Source of the DNA: a virus
Strand: one strand, 5' to 3'
DNA length: 45,688 nt
IMG/VR virus record: IMGVR_UViG_3300030329_003991
Coordinates: 3,036-48,723 of that record
Shown here: one piece after another, positions 7,469-16,069 of the stretch
Layout of the letters: every line of letters starts with the position of its first letter
Numbering within the stretch: the first letter of the stretch is position 1
Notes under the pieces: model-generated
Database searches by the model: none
What the model was told of the DNA's origin: nothing
Seen by the model: only the letters and a program-made list of their open reading frames with translations
Position numbers and translations under genes: made by a program

Positions 7469-8926
7469 ATGGCAGACACAGTACCTGCAATGTTAGAACC
7501 TGGTGAGTTCGTAATCAGAAGAGATGCGGCTAAAAAGATAGGTCAACCAGCTCTACATGCATTAAATAATTTCGACAGGAATCATGGCTCACACGGAGCT
7601 ATTGATGAACTTATAGCCTTAGGTAATTTAGGTATGCAAGAGGGTGGTGAGGTAAAGGAACCTTTTGGACAAAGAGCTACGAATGCTATTATAAACGCAA
7701 GGATGGGTTTATTGGGTATGCTTGACCCACAATTAAAACATTTTCGGAGTGATGATATGGAAGATGCTTCAGAATGGCAAAATGTTTTAGGTCGTGGAAT
7801 GACATATAATAAAATGAATGAAGATATGGAAGGCTCAGCGGAAGATTTTAGGAGTTTACAGGAAACTGAGTTTACAGAGGGGCCAATGAAAGGAGCTGTT
7901 TTAAGAAATATACTATCTGAATCAATAAAGGATGGTGATCTCGGTGGTTCAGATATTAAAGAAGAATTTTCATTAGAAACAGATAAGAACCGATATAACC
8001 TAGAACCTGAACATTGGTATTCTCCTATAAAAATGCAAACAGGTGGCAATGTCAATGACCCATTACAAATTGGTAAAAGAATGGCTGATCCTTCTATATA
8101 TGAAGGTAGCACTCTTGGCGTTGTAGATGAAGATGCTTCTCTTATATCTGATTTACAAAGGATGCGTAGAGATATAAATCTATTAAAGCTACAAGAAATG
8201 CGTTATCCAGACTCTAAGATGTTTAATAAATATAGACAGCATATGGCTGAAAATAATAGTGTTATGAGCCAAGAAGAAATGATGGGAATACTTGGTAAAG
8301 CAGCTAGGAAAACTCAAGGCATGTTTAAGCCTAAAGGTTATCAAGGTGGTGGGCATGTATATGAATATGGTGAATCTGAAACTGGTATACCATCATTGCA
8401 GGATATATTTAATCAAGCTAATATACAACCCAATGAAGACAATATAGATAGATTTCAAGAATATGATTCATCAAGAGAAGAAACTAGGGTTGATAGTTAT
8501 TACGATAACTTAGAAGCTGTAAGAGTTGGTAGTTCTGCTAAGGCTGAAGCAGCTAGAAAAAAATCCCAAAAAATTGGTAAAGGATTTACTGGTATGGGTG
8601 CAAGAGAAGCTGGGGTAGAGGATACTTTATCTAGCTTGATGGGTGCTCAAGAAAGAGCAGGTGAAAAAGAATATAGAGGATTATTTGAAGATATACGTGG
8701 AATGCGTGAAGACTATACGAAAGAACAAACTGGATTGCTCTATGACCTAGATAGAGCTGAAGGTACTATAGAAGCAGATAGTCCTGAATATGATCCCGCA
8801 AATAACCCTCCAGGATATGAAGGTTATGGAGAACCATCTGATGGAGCATCATACACAGATACAAATGGTGAAAATTGGGTGTATGATGGAATGGCTCATC
8901 AGTGGAAAAAGGAACAAGGTGAATAA
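7469..8926 (+). CDS. Internal or tape-measure-like virion protein with Q-x-G-G motifs
   Basis: 485 residues. It opens with DTVPAMLEPGEFVIRRDAAK (3-22), a phrase normally found inside tape-measure or internal virion proteins after a Gly-Gly-rich stretch. Here it starts the protein, right after a gene ending in FQNGGNVPM. Q-x-G-G copies are MQEGGEV (56-62), MQTGGNV (189-195) and YQGGGHV (291-297), and SHGAIDELI (41-49) matches the upstream C-terminus. The remainder is acidic and helical with a Gly/Tyr-rich tail. This gene and 6319-7458 may be products of one split gene. Confidence 0.55.
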   Translation: MADTVPAMLEPGEFVIRRDAAKKIGQPALHALNNFDRNHGSHGAIDELIALGNLGMQEGGEVKEPFGQRATNAIINARMGLLGMLDPQLKHFRSDDMEDASEWQNVLGRGMTYNKMNEDMEGSAEDFRSLQETEFTEGPMKGAVLRNILSESIKDGDLGGSDIKEEFSLETDKNRYNLEPEHWYSPIKMQTGGNVNDPLQIGKRMADPSIYEGSTLGVVDEDASLISDLQRMRRDINLLKLQEMRYPDSKMFNKYRQHMAENNSVMSQEEMMGILGKAARKTQGMFKPKGYQGGGHVYEYGESETGIPSLQDIFNQANIQPNEDNIDRFQEYDSSREETRVDSYYDNLEAVRVGSSAKAEAARKKSQKIGKGFTGMGAREAGVEDTLSSLMGAQERAGEKEYRGLFEDIRGMREDYTKEQTGLLYDLDRAEGTIEADSPEYDPANNPPGYEGYGEPSDGASYTDTNGENWVYDGMAHQWKKEQGE

Positions 8927-8928
8927 AT

Positions 8929-10203
8929 ATGGCAACTAGATACGATGTAATAAGAAGACCTGGAGTTCAACTAATTCAGGAAGAGCCTATGTCTGCTCTA
9001 GATTCTCTAGCTTCTGCTTTAGGGGATTACTATTCTCCTGAAGAAATCAGAGCTCGTAAAGCTGATAGAAGAGCAGATGCTAGAGTTCGTTTAGAACAAG
9101 ATAGATTTGATGAACTTAAAGAGCAAACTGATTTTAATCAAGAACAGACACGTATAGCAAATAGAAGGCAAGCTGCATTAGATGAGCGCCAAACTTTAGT
9201 ATTTAATCAAGGTCAAGAAGATAGGAAATTTAATAGAGCTAAAGAAGATTTTGATCTTGCATTGGCTCCACTTTTAGAAACTGGCGATATGGAAGGCGCT
9301 ATTGAGTTCCTAGATTCATACACTACAGATAATCCTAGACTTTCTGCTATAGCGAAACAAAGAGAAAAGAATTTAAATAGAAGAAATTCTCAGTTAAATT
9401 CAGCAGTAACCGCATTAGAAACTCTAGCTCCTGGATTGTCTGATAAGTTTTCTGCAAGCACTCTTAAATCTATGTTATTTAGAGACCCCAATGCAATTGC
9501 AAATCAGATAATGCTTGGTGAAATAGGTCAAATAACAAAAGGTAAGGAAAGGGAATATGAAGCTAGAAAGACAATTTTAGCTGGACAATTAGACCAATTG
9601 AAAACAGCAGTGGCTGGAACTGAAGCATATAATAATTTAGTAAATGATATAGAGACTACTATGTCAGGTATAAGAGAGTATGGTGGAATTGGTATATCTG
9701 GAGGTGGTGGTGAAGATCCCCTTGGTGATATTACTGATTTAATTGGTAATGAAAATCTTGATCTTGAGGAACCTGATTTTTTTGAAACTTTAACAGCTGT
9801 TTTTAGCCCAGAAAAAAGAGAAGGGCTTGAAAAAAAAGTTAGTTCTCCAAAATATGCTTTATCTAAAGTTTCTAAAGATATAAAAGATATAGAAACATTT
9901 GCGAAAAGATATATTAGGCCTGGTACAGAGAGTGAAGTTGGAATGAGTTTAGCTGGCTCAACCATAGGTAGAAGAGATTATGATAGGACTATGATGCAAA
10001 GATTAAAGGCTAAAAAAAGTGACCTTAAAGATTATGTATCACAATTTTATCATCCAAGTGAAGGATTTCTTAATGATGAATTGCGGAAAGAATTTAGAGA
10101 GAAGTATAAAGGTAGAAGTTACGATAAATATTTGATTCCATTTTTTGATTCTCTATGGGAAACGAAAACACTAAATTTAGATATATTAGGTGGTAATGAA
10201 TAA
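8929..10203 (+). CDS. Coiled-coil internal virion protein
   Basis: 424 residues. The region from about 45 to 105 is a strongly charged Arg/Glu/Gln coiled coil (RLEQDRFDELKEQTDFNQEQ). It is followed by a helical domain, a Gly-rich hinge near residue 255 (GGIGISGGGGED) and a basic helical C-terminus. It overlaps the next gene by eight bases. Size, composition and position just ahead of a 1243-residue ejection-type protein match the smaller internal virion proteins of short-tailed phages. No enzymatic motif seen. Confidence 0.5.
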   Translation: MATRYDVIRRPGVQLIQEEPMSALDSLASALGDYYSPEEIRARKADRRADARVRLEQDRFDELKEQTDFNQEQTRIANRRQAALDERQTLVFNQGQEDRKFNRAKEDFDLALAPLLETGDMEGAIEFLDSYTTDNPRLSAIAKQREKNLNRRNSQLNSAVTALETLAPGLSDKFSASTLKSMLFRDPNAIANQIMLGEIGQITKGKEREYEARKTILAGQLDQLKTAVAGTEAYNNLVNDIETTMSGIREYGGIGISGGGGEDPLGDITDLIGNENLDLEEPDFFETLTAVFSPEKREGLEKKVSSPKYALSKVSKDIKDIETFAKRYIRPGTESEVGMSLAGSTIGRRDYDRTMMQRLKAKKSDLKDYVSQFYHPSEGFLNDELRKEFREKYKGRSYDKYLIPFFDSLWETKTLNLDILGGNE

Positions 10204-13200
10204 ACAAAGTTTATTACAAACTTATAGAGATAAATATCCACATCTTAATGATGTAGATGATAATACCTTATATACAAGTCTTATACAGAAGTTTCCTCAT
10301 TATAAAAATCAATTAGAGGATTATAATACTGAGTACGGTAAATCTCTATGGGATTCTATGCCAAACGTGATAAAGTCTGGTTATAATAAATCTTTACAAG
10401 GAATGGCTCAAGAGATAGCAACTGGTAGAAAAAGATTTGATCTTAGCGGATATGAACCTGGTGTTATAGAGGACTTAGGTTCTGAGATATTGTCATTCTT
10501 TATGCCCGCTGATTTTGCTCTTACTTTAGCTACAGGTGGTGTTGGCGCAGCTTTAGGTAAGAAAACCTTATCTAAAACTATCTTTAATAAGTTAAGAAGA
10601 AATGGCATAAGAAGTGATATAGCTAGAAGGGTAGCGAGCAATAGCGTTGCTAACTTTTCACGCCAAGCTGCATCTAGTGTTGGTGGTGGTACTCTTATGT
10701 TGGGCTCTTATCAAGGAGCTGCTAATGCATTACAACAAAAACTTGAAACAGGCGAGATAAAACCTGGTGAAGTAGTTAAAGAGTTTGGCAAGGGGGCTGT
10801 TCTTGGTGGGGTTACCGCAGGTACAGGTTCTTATTTAACAGCTAGGGGTGCAAGTAAGTTATCTAGATTGGGTGCTGAGATAGGGACATTTGGAACAGGT
10901 GCTCCATTAATGGAAGGTGAGATGCCAACACCTCAAGATTATTTACATACCGCAGGAATGATACTTGGTATAAAAGGCGTAAGTCAATTCCTCAAAACAC
11001 CTCAAAAATTAAAACAAATCAGAGAGCAAGGTACATTATTTGAATTAAAACCAGAGTATAAGATGGAAATACCTGGTGAAAAACTTGGTATGGATTATGC
11101 TAAGGCAAGTGTTGATGTAGCAGATAGAAGAAGAATAGCTAAGGAAAGATGGGTTAGGAAGTCTGATAAAGGCGGTGAAGTATATATAATGCCACAGGCT
11201 AATATGGATACTGCTAAGACATACAAGGTCTACGATAAGGAAGGCAAGAAATCATATAGTATTAAAAAAGAAAAATTCCATAACGAGTTTGAGCTATCTG
11301 ATAAGAGTTTAATGGGCGATTCTATTACTACTATGAGCCATGATAGGATAAGAAAGTTAGAAAAGGAACTTGGTTTAGATGAAGCTTCATCACAGATAAG
11401 AAGAAAGGGTATAACTGGTCAGGAATCTCATGATGTTATATTAGGTTCAGATGGTCTCCCACTTCAAAATAAAAAATTAAGACTATCGGAAATGAATTCC
11501 GCTGATCTAAATTCATATAGGAATACTTTACTTAGAGAAAAGCAATTACAAATATATAAAGCAGATATGCGTCGCAATGGATGGGATACTCAAGATGTAT
11601 TTAAACATACATTTTTAGAAGAATGGGTTCCGAAACCTTTCAAAGGATTAGTAGCTGGTGTTATGCCTGCTGAAATGAGAGGTACTCAAGACCCAGCTAG
11701 ACGTAAATATGTTCGTGATCTTGCAAAGTATCAAGATAAATCTGTTGCCTTAACTGGTGAGTATATGACAGATATCTACGCATTAAATAATGGTACCCTT
11801 AAACCACCCAAGAGTGAATTGAAAGAGTGGCTTGACAGAGGGCTTTCTAGAAAGGAAGCTGAGAATGCTTATTGGGAAAGAATGACAGAGTTAAAAGAAG
11901 CTGGTAAATTACCTGAATGGAATAAGTTTACTGATAAAATGTTTAACCATGCTAGAGAATCTGGTATTGAAATTCCTGGCTATTATGAGAATTATGTTCC
12001 GCAGATAATGAAAAGAGAAATTGCGAAGATTGTATTTGATGACTTATTAACTATAAGAGAAAGAGAATCTGGTCTAATAAAACAGCAAATGAAAGCACAT
12101 AATCTTAAGGAAAAACAAAACGCAAATTCTTCCATTGATGATTTGCTTAGTACTTTTAATAATGTAGACGATTTTATCAAGAATAACCCAGAGCAAGCAA
12201 GATTTATGAATGAGCTTATAGAGAAATCATTGCATAAATTAAATCCACAAACTAGACAGATAATAGAAGCTAATAGAAAGCAAGGTGATTTTAGCGCATT
12301 GAAGGCTTATTCATTAGTAGGTAAGACAATATATAATGATATATTTAGCACATTTGGAAATCTTGAAATGAAAAGAACTGCTAAAATGCCTGTAGAATTC
12401 CTTGAAAGAAACTTAGCATTACTCATGTCTCAATATGCAAGTAGGGCATCTAGAAGAATTGCTCAAGTAGATATGTTTGGATTAAAAGGTGAAAAGTTTG
12501 ATGCATTAATAAGGAACGTAGAGGGACGGTCTCCACAAGATGCTAGTATAATGAGAGAATTGCATCATCACGCTACAGGGTTGATAGAATTTAGTGATAA
12601 ATTTAATTACTCACCTAGAGTTAAAGAACTTTGGAAAAAAGTAATGGAATGGGAAACTGGAACTAAGATAGGTTTAGGTTTTGCTACTATTCCTAACGTA
12701 ACTCAATCTATGATATCATCAGCAATGGACGCTGGGTATTGGAGATTCTTTAGAGGTCTAGCATCACTAAGAAAGAAAGAAGTTAGGCAAATGATAAGAG
12801 AATCTGGTGCTACCAGTTATAGTCAGTTAGCTGAAATGCTTGGTATGAATGAGACTACTGCTTTAACCAGCGGTATTGTAGATGGATTAGCGAAGTATAC
12901 TGGCTTTAAAGGTATTAATAAAATGAACCAGATAATGGCCGCTGCTACCGCTAAAGTATTTGTAGATGATTTACTTAAGATGTCTACAAAGGGTATGACA
13001 AAATCAAGAAGGAAATGGGCAAAGAGTAAGCTTGGTGAGTTGGGAGTGGATTGGAAAGTAGGTGAACTGAATTATAAAAATCCGTCTGATTTAAAAGTTA
13101 TTAAGAGTGCAATGGAAAGATTTGCTAGAAACACTCAGCTACAAAGAGATATACTTAAAGACCCATTGATATTTAATAATCCAAGAACTAAAATGTTTAC

Positions 13201-13927
13201 ACAATTTAAGAGATTTGGATATAGGCAGGCTCAGTACACTAAGGATGTTTTACGCCATGATATAGCTCATGGTAATATACTACCTCTTCTTAGATTGGGA
13301 ATAGGTGGCTATGCAGGTGGTCAATTTGTTCATGTTGCTAAGAAGATTGCTAGAGAGTGGATATCTGGCGAAGATTATTATGATCCTAGTTCAGAAAAGA
13401 CTTGGCCCAAAGACTTAACAGACCTCGTAGATAACTTAGCTGCCGCAGGAGGTCTTGGTCTAGTTGGGGATGTATGGTCTGCTGCTTTAGAAGAAGGTGG
13501 TAGTTTAACTAGGGCTATGAAGTTTATAACATTCCCCCCTATTGCTTCAGATATTGAAAATTTCTTTGATAGATTTTTATCGCCAATGGAAAATGATTTC
13601 AAGAACTTACAAGGTGATGCATTAAAAAGAGCACCATCAAGATTTGCAAAATTTATAGGAGGTTCAACACTTAGGGAATTAAGCAAGAGGATAGAGCCAC
13701 GAGGAATGACATTAGAAAGATTAACAGCCCAAAGAAGTAGAGCTGTATCTAATATATTAGACCAATTAGAAAAAGCTTCCGAACCTGAAGATTATGATAG
13801 AGCGTTAGCTAGTGTAAGGTTGTGGAATGAAGCTCATCCAATGGTTCCCATAAGTTCAGAGAGTATAAGTGCTAGAGCAATTGTTCAACGCAAGATGCGT
13901 AGATATAAGAAAAAGGTATTAGGTTGA
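10196..13927 (+). CDS. Very large internal or ejection-type virion protein
   Basis: About 1243 residues from ATG 10196 (the frame also has a GTG six bases upstream). A hydrophobic, Gly/Ala-rich region near residues 85-110 and around 200-225 could enter membranes. A conserved-looking GYYENYVPQIM phrase lies near residue 595, a long helical middle follows, and MFTQFKRFGYRQAQYTKD lies near residue 996. These phrases resemble the large polyvalent or internal virion proteins of podoviruses that carry LPD-type domains and are ejected into the host. No lytic transglycosylase motif is evident. The family call is inference. Confidence 0.6.
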   Translation: MNKQSLLQTYRDKYPHLNDVDDNTLYTSLIQKFPHYKNQLEDYNTEYGKSLWDSMPNVIKSGYNKSLQGMAQEIATGRKRFDLSGYEPGVIEDLGSEILSFFMPADFALTLATGGVGAALGKKTLSKTIFNKLRRNGIRSDIARRVASNSVANFSRQAASSVGGGTLMLGSYQGAANALQQKLETGEIKPGEVVKEFGKGAVLGGVTAGTGSYLTARGASKLSRLGAEIGTFGTGAPLMEGEMPTPQDYLHTAGMILGIKGVSQFLKTPQKLKQIREQGTLFELKPEYKMEIPGEKLGMDYAKASVDVADRRRIAKERWVRKSDKGGEVYIMPQANMDTAKTYKVYDKEGKKSYSIKKEKFHNEFELSDKSLMGDSITTMSHDRIRKLEKELGLDEASSQIRRKGITGQESHDVILGSDGLPLQNKKLRLSEMNSADLNSYRNTLLREKQLQIYKADMRRNGWDTQDVFKHTFLEEWVPKPFKGLVAGVMPAEMRGTQDPARRKYVRDLAKYQDKSVALTGEYMTDIYALNNGTLKPPKSELKEWLDRGLSRKEAENAYWERMTELKEAGKLPEWNKFTDKMFNHARESGIEIPGYYENYVPQIMKREIAKIVFDDLLTIRERESGLIKQQMKAHNLKEKQNANSSIDDLLSTFNNVDDFIKNNPEQARFMNELIEKSLHKLNPQTRQIIEANRKQGDFSALKAYSLVGKTIYNDIFSTFGNLEMKRTAKMPVEFLERNLALLMSQYASRASRRIAQVDMFGLKGEKFDALIRNVEGRSPQDASIMRELHHHATGLIEFSDKFNYSPRVKELWKKVMEWETGTKIGLGFATIPNVTQSMISSAMDAGYWRFFRGLASLRKKEVRQMIRESGATSYSQLAEMLGMNETTALTSGIVDGLAKYTGFKGINKMNQIMAAATAKVFVDDLLKMSTKGMTKSRRKWAKSKLGELGVDWKVGELNYKNPSDLKVIKSAMERFARNTQLQRDILKDPLIFNNPRTKMFTQFKRFGYRQAQYTKDVLRHDIAHGNILPLLRLGIGGYAGGQFVHVAKKIAREWISGEDYYDPSSEKTWPKDLTDLVDNLAAAGGLGLVGDVWSAALEEGGSLTRAMKFITFPPIASDIENFFDRFLSPMENDFKNLQGDALKRAPSRFAKFIGGSTLRELSKRIEPRGMTLERLTAQRSRAVSNILDQLEKASEPEDYDRALASVRLWNEAHPMVPISSESISARAIVQRKMRRYKKKVLG

Positions 13928-14274
13928 GGTTTTTATTATCTTTAATTTTAATAATAGGATGCCAAGACGAATTACCAGAAAAGCAAGAAGCTTTAGAATA
14001 TTCCTCTGCTTCTATATGTGATTGCTATGATAGTGCAGTATTGATACTAGGAACTATGTTAGATACAAGATTATTACACGATACATATGAATCATACTTG
14101 GCAGACCAAGATGATGTTTTAATCATAGAAGGATTGAAGAATGACTTCAATGTTCTAAGGGAAGAATGTTTATCTTCCTATGGTGCTAACCTATTTGTAA
14201 CAAGTGAGTGTAACTATCCTTGTGACCTAAGCTTGTTATCTACTCAACTACATATACTAGGCATACAAGTATGA
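13924..14274 (+). CDS. Putative phage lipoprotein
   Basis: 116 residues starting at TTG 13924, which overlaps the upstream stop as TTGA. The N-terminus MRFLLSLILIIGC is a short lipoprotein signal: one Arg, a hydrophobic core and an IIGC lipobox with Cys13. The mature part is acidic, with Cys pairs (CDCYD and later C residues) that could form disulfides in the periplasm. A lipoprotein inside the late operon may serve in superinfection exclusion or act as an o-spanin. It is far from the lysis genes, so exclusion is somewhat more likely. Both are inference. Confidence 0.6.
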   Translation: MRFLLSLILIIGCQDELPEKQEALEYSSASICDCYDSAVLILGTMLDTRLLHDTYESYLADQDDVLIIEGLKNDFNVLREECLSSYGANLFVTSECNYPCDLSLLSTQLHILGIQV

Positions 14275-16058
14275 GTTCTTTAAAGAATCTATACACTGGC
14301 CACGTATTAAGGCTGAATAAATACCAAAATGGTGGGGATGTAGAGCGTGATTATAGCCAAGAATTACCACACAAGATTCCGTGGTACACAAAAAGTTTAA
14401 TAGAAATGATGGGAGATGATTTACAGAGACCAGTTGATTGGGATGAAGAGGGAAATATATCTAAAGTAAGTAAGCAATCATGGAGCCCTAAAGGTGTTGA
14501 GCAAGCATATAATATATTTATTGATGAGTTGGGATTTTCCCCAAATATGGTTAATAAAAGTAATATTTTTTTAAAGATGCTTCCAAGAGAAATAGCTCAT
14601 TATTACAGAACTGGAGATGTTTCACCATCTTTACAAAAAATTAGGAAGCCTTTACTTGATATTTATTTTGATAAAGAAAGCAAAAGTCAATCAGAACTTA
14701 TTGATGCTTTAAAAGAGTATGATGATATAATAGATATATATACCGATGAAGGGGAAGAGTGGATACCAAAAGCAGTGAGCTCTGGTTTATTAAATCCAGA
14801 TAATTTAGAAGAATTATATCATGAAAAATACAGCGATAAGTGGTATAAGAAACCAGAAGGTAAGCAAGAGGGTGGATTTGTAGAGCCTGTATCTACAGGT
14901 GTTCATAATAATATAGATAATTTAATGTTACAAGAAAAGTTAGATAATACTTATGATCCTGGAGTTATGTACGCTCATAGAACATTGGGGCAAAGGGTTG
15001 CAGATTGGATTCCATCTCAGCATAAAGACCCAATAAAAGCTAAGGAACAAGAACGTGGATTACAAGAGTTTATAGATTTTTTCACTCCTCAAACAAAAAC
15101 AGAATTGGCTTTAGAAGTGATACCTGGTGCTGGTCTTATTAAACATGTAGCTAGAAAAGCTCCTGATATTGCTAAAATGGTTAAAAAGGCTGGTATAACA
15201 TCACCTCTTACACACCACACAACTGGTGATAGAGCTCTTAATATATTAAAAGAAGGTAGAATTAAAGGAGGGGAGGGGGAGTTTCCTGGTAAGCCATTTA
15301 AAGGAGATTCTAAGAAAGCAATAGATGCAAAAATTAAAGAACTCGAAGGGAAAACATTATCAAGTGCTGATGAGTTGCAATTTTATGCGGATGAATTAAC
15401 ACCAGGTTCACCAGCAGTTTCACTTACCAGAGACCCAAGTTATCTTACAAGATCACATGGTCATGTAGGTACAGATGTCTCATTTATATTTGATAGGCCT
15501 TCATTAAGGAAGTATGGGTATAAAATTGAACCATTTGCTGAATCTGGTTTTCAGAAAACACGCCCCAATATATATAAGAAATTCCCACCTAAAAAGTATA
15601 ATCTGAATTGGATGAATCCTCGCTTTGAATTTGAAGAAAGAGTTAGGGGGAACTTATCTCTTAAAGATTTAAAAATGATAAATGTAAATGATATATATCT
15701 ACCTATATCAGGTAGTTCAAAAGCTACACATACAATACCATTGCTAGAAGAATTAGTGGCTAGAGGTAAAAAAGGAACCCCAATTATACTTTCAAATAAA
15801 TTTAAAGATAGAATATTAAGTAGGCTTAATGAAATTAAATTTGAAGATAACTATATAAAGCACGGGAAACCTACAAAAAAATATAAATCAAAATTAGAAC
15901 GACATAAAATAAAAAGAAATAAAGAAAAGAAAACTTTAAAATCTTTACTAAAATTACCAAGCTATAAAGATCCTTTCAAAAAGAGTAAGCCTAAGCATTA
16001 TGAGAAATGGGCAGAAGAAGAGGATTTACTTAAAGGGGATGAATTTAAAGGTTTTTGA
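14271..16058 (+). CDS. Virion protein with Q-x-G-G motifs and an ADP-ribosyltransferase-like C-terminal half
   Basis: 595 residues with an ATGA overlap to the lipoprotein gene. The N-terminal part shares motifs with the internal proteins upstream: KYQNGGDV (17-24), KQEGGFV (198-204) and NNIDNLMLQEKL (213-224). From about residue 313 the order THHTTGDRALNILKEGRIKG, SLTRDPSYL (384-392), VSFIFDRPSLRKYGYKI (403-419) and FEFEERVRG (452-460) resembles the H/R...STR/T...ExE order of ART-fold domains found in phage polyvalent proteins. The tail is very basic. If correct, the protein could be injected to modify a host target. This is pattern-level inference and should be tested by structure. Confidence 0.5.
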   Translation: MSSLKNLYTGHVLRLNKYQNGGDVERDYSQELPHKIPWYTKSLIEMMGDDLQRPVDWDEEGNISKVSKQSWSPKGVEQAYNIFIDELGFSPNMVNKSNIFLKMLPREIAHYYRTGDVSPSLQKIRKPLLDIYFDKESKSQSELIDALKEYDDIIDIYTDEGEEWIPKAVSSGLLNPDNLEELYHEKYSDKWYKKPEGKQEGGFVEPVSTGVHNNIDNLMLQEKLDNTYDPGVMYAHRTLGQRVADWIPSQHKDPIKAKEQERGLQEFIDFFTPQTKTELALEVIPGAGLIKHVARKAPDIAKMVKKAGITSPLTHHTTGDRALNILKEGRIKGGEGEFPGKPFKGDSKKAIDAKIKELEGKTLSSADELQFYADELTPGSPAVSLTRDPSYLTRSHGHVGTDVSFIFDRPSLRKYGYKIEPFAESGFQKTRPNIYKKFPPKKYNLNWMNPRFEFEERVRGNLSLKDLKMINVNDIYLPISGSSKATHTIPLLEELVARGKKGTPIILSNKFKDRILSRLNEIKFEDNYIKHGKPTKKYKSKLERHKIKRNKEKKTLKSLLKLPSYKDPFKKSKPKHYEKWAEEEDLLKGDEFKGF

Positions 16059-16069
16059 TACCCAAAACC

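Noticed and set aside
7582-8112. 176-residue frame antisense to a virion protein
   Set aside because: No start context and low-complexity Ser/Pro/Ile-rich composition typical of an antisense shadow.
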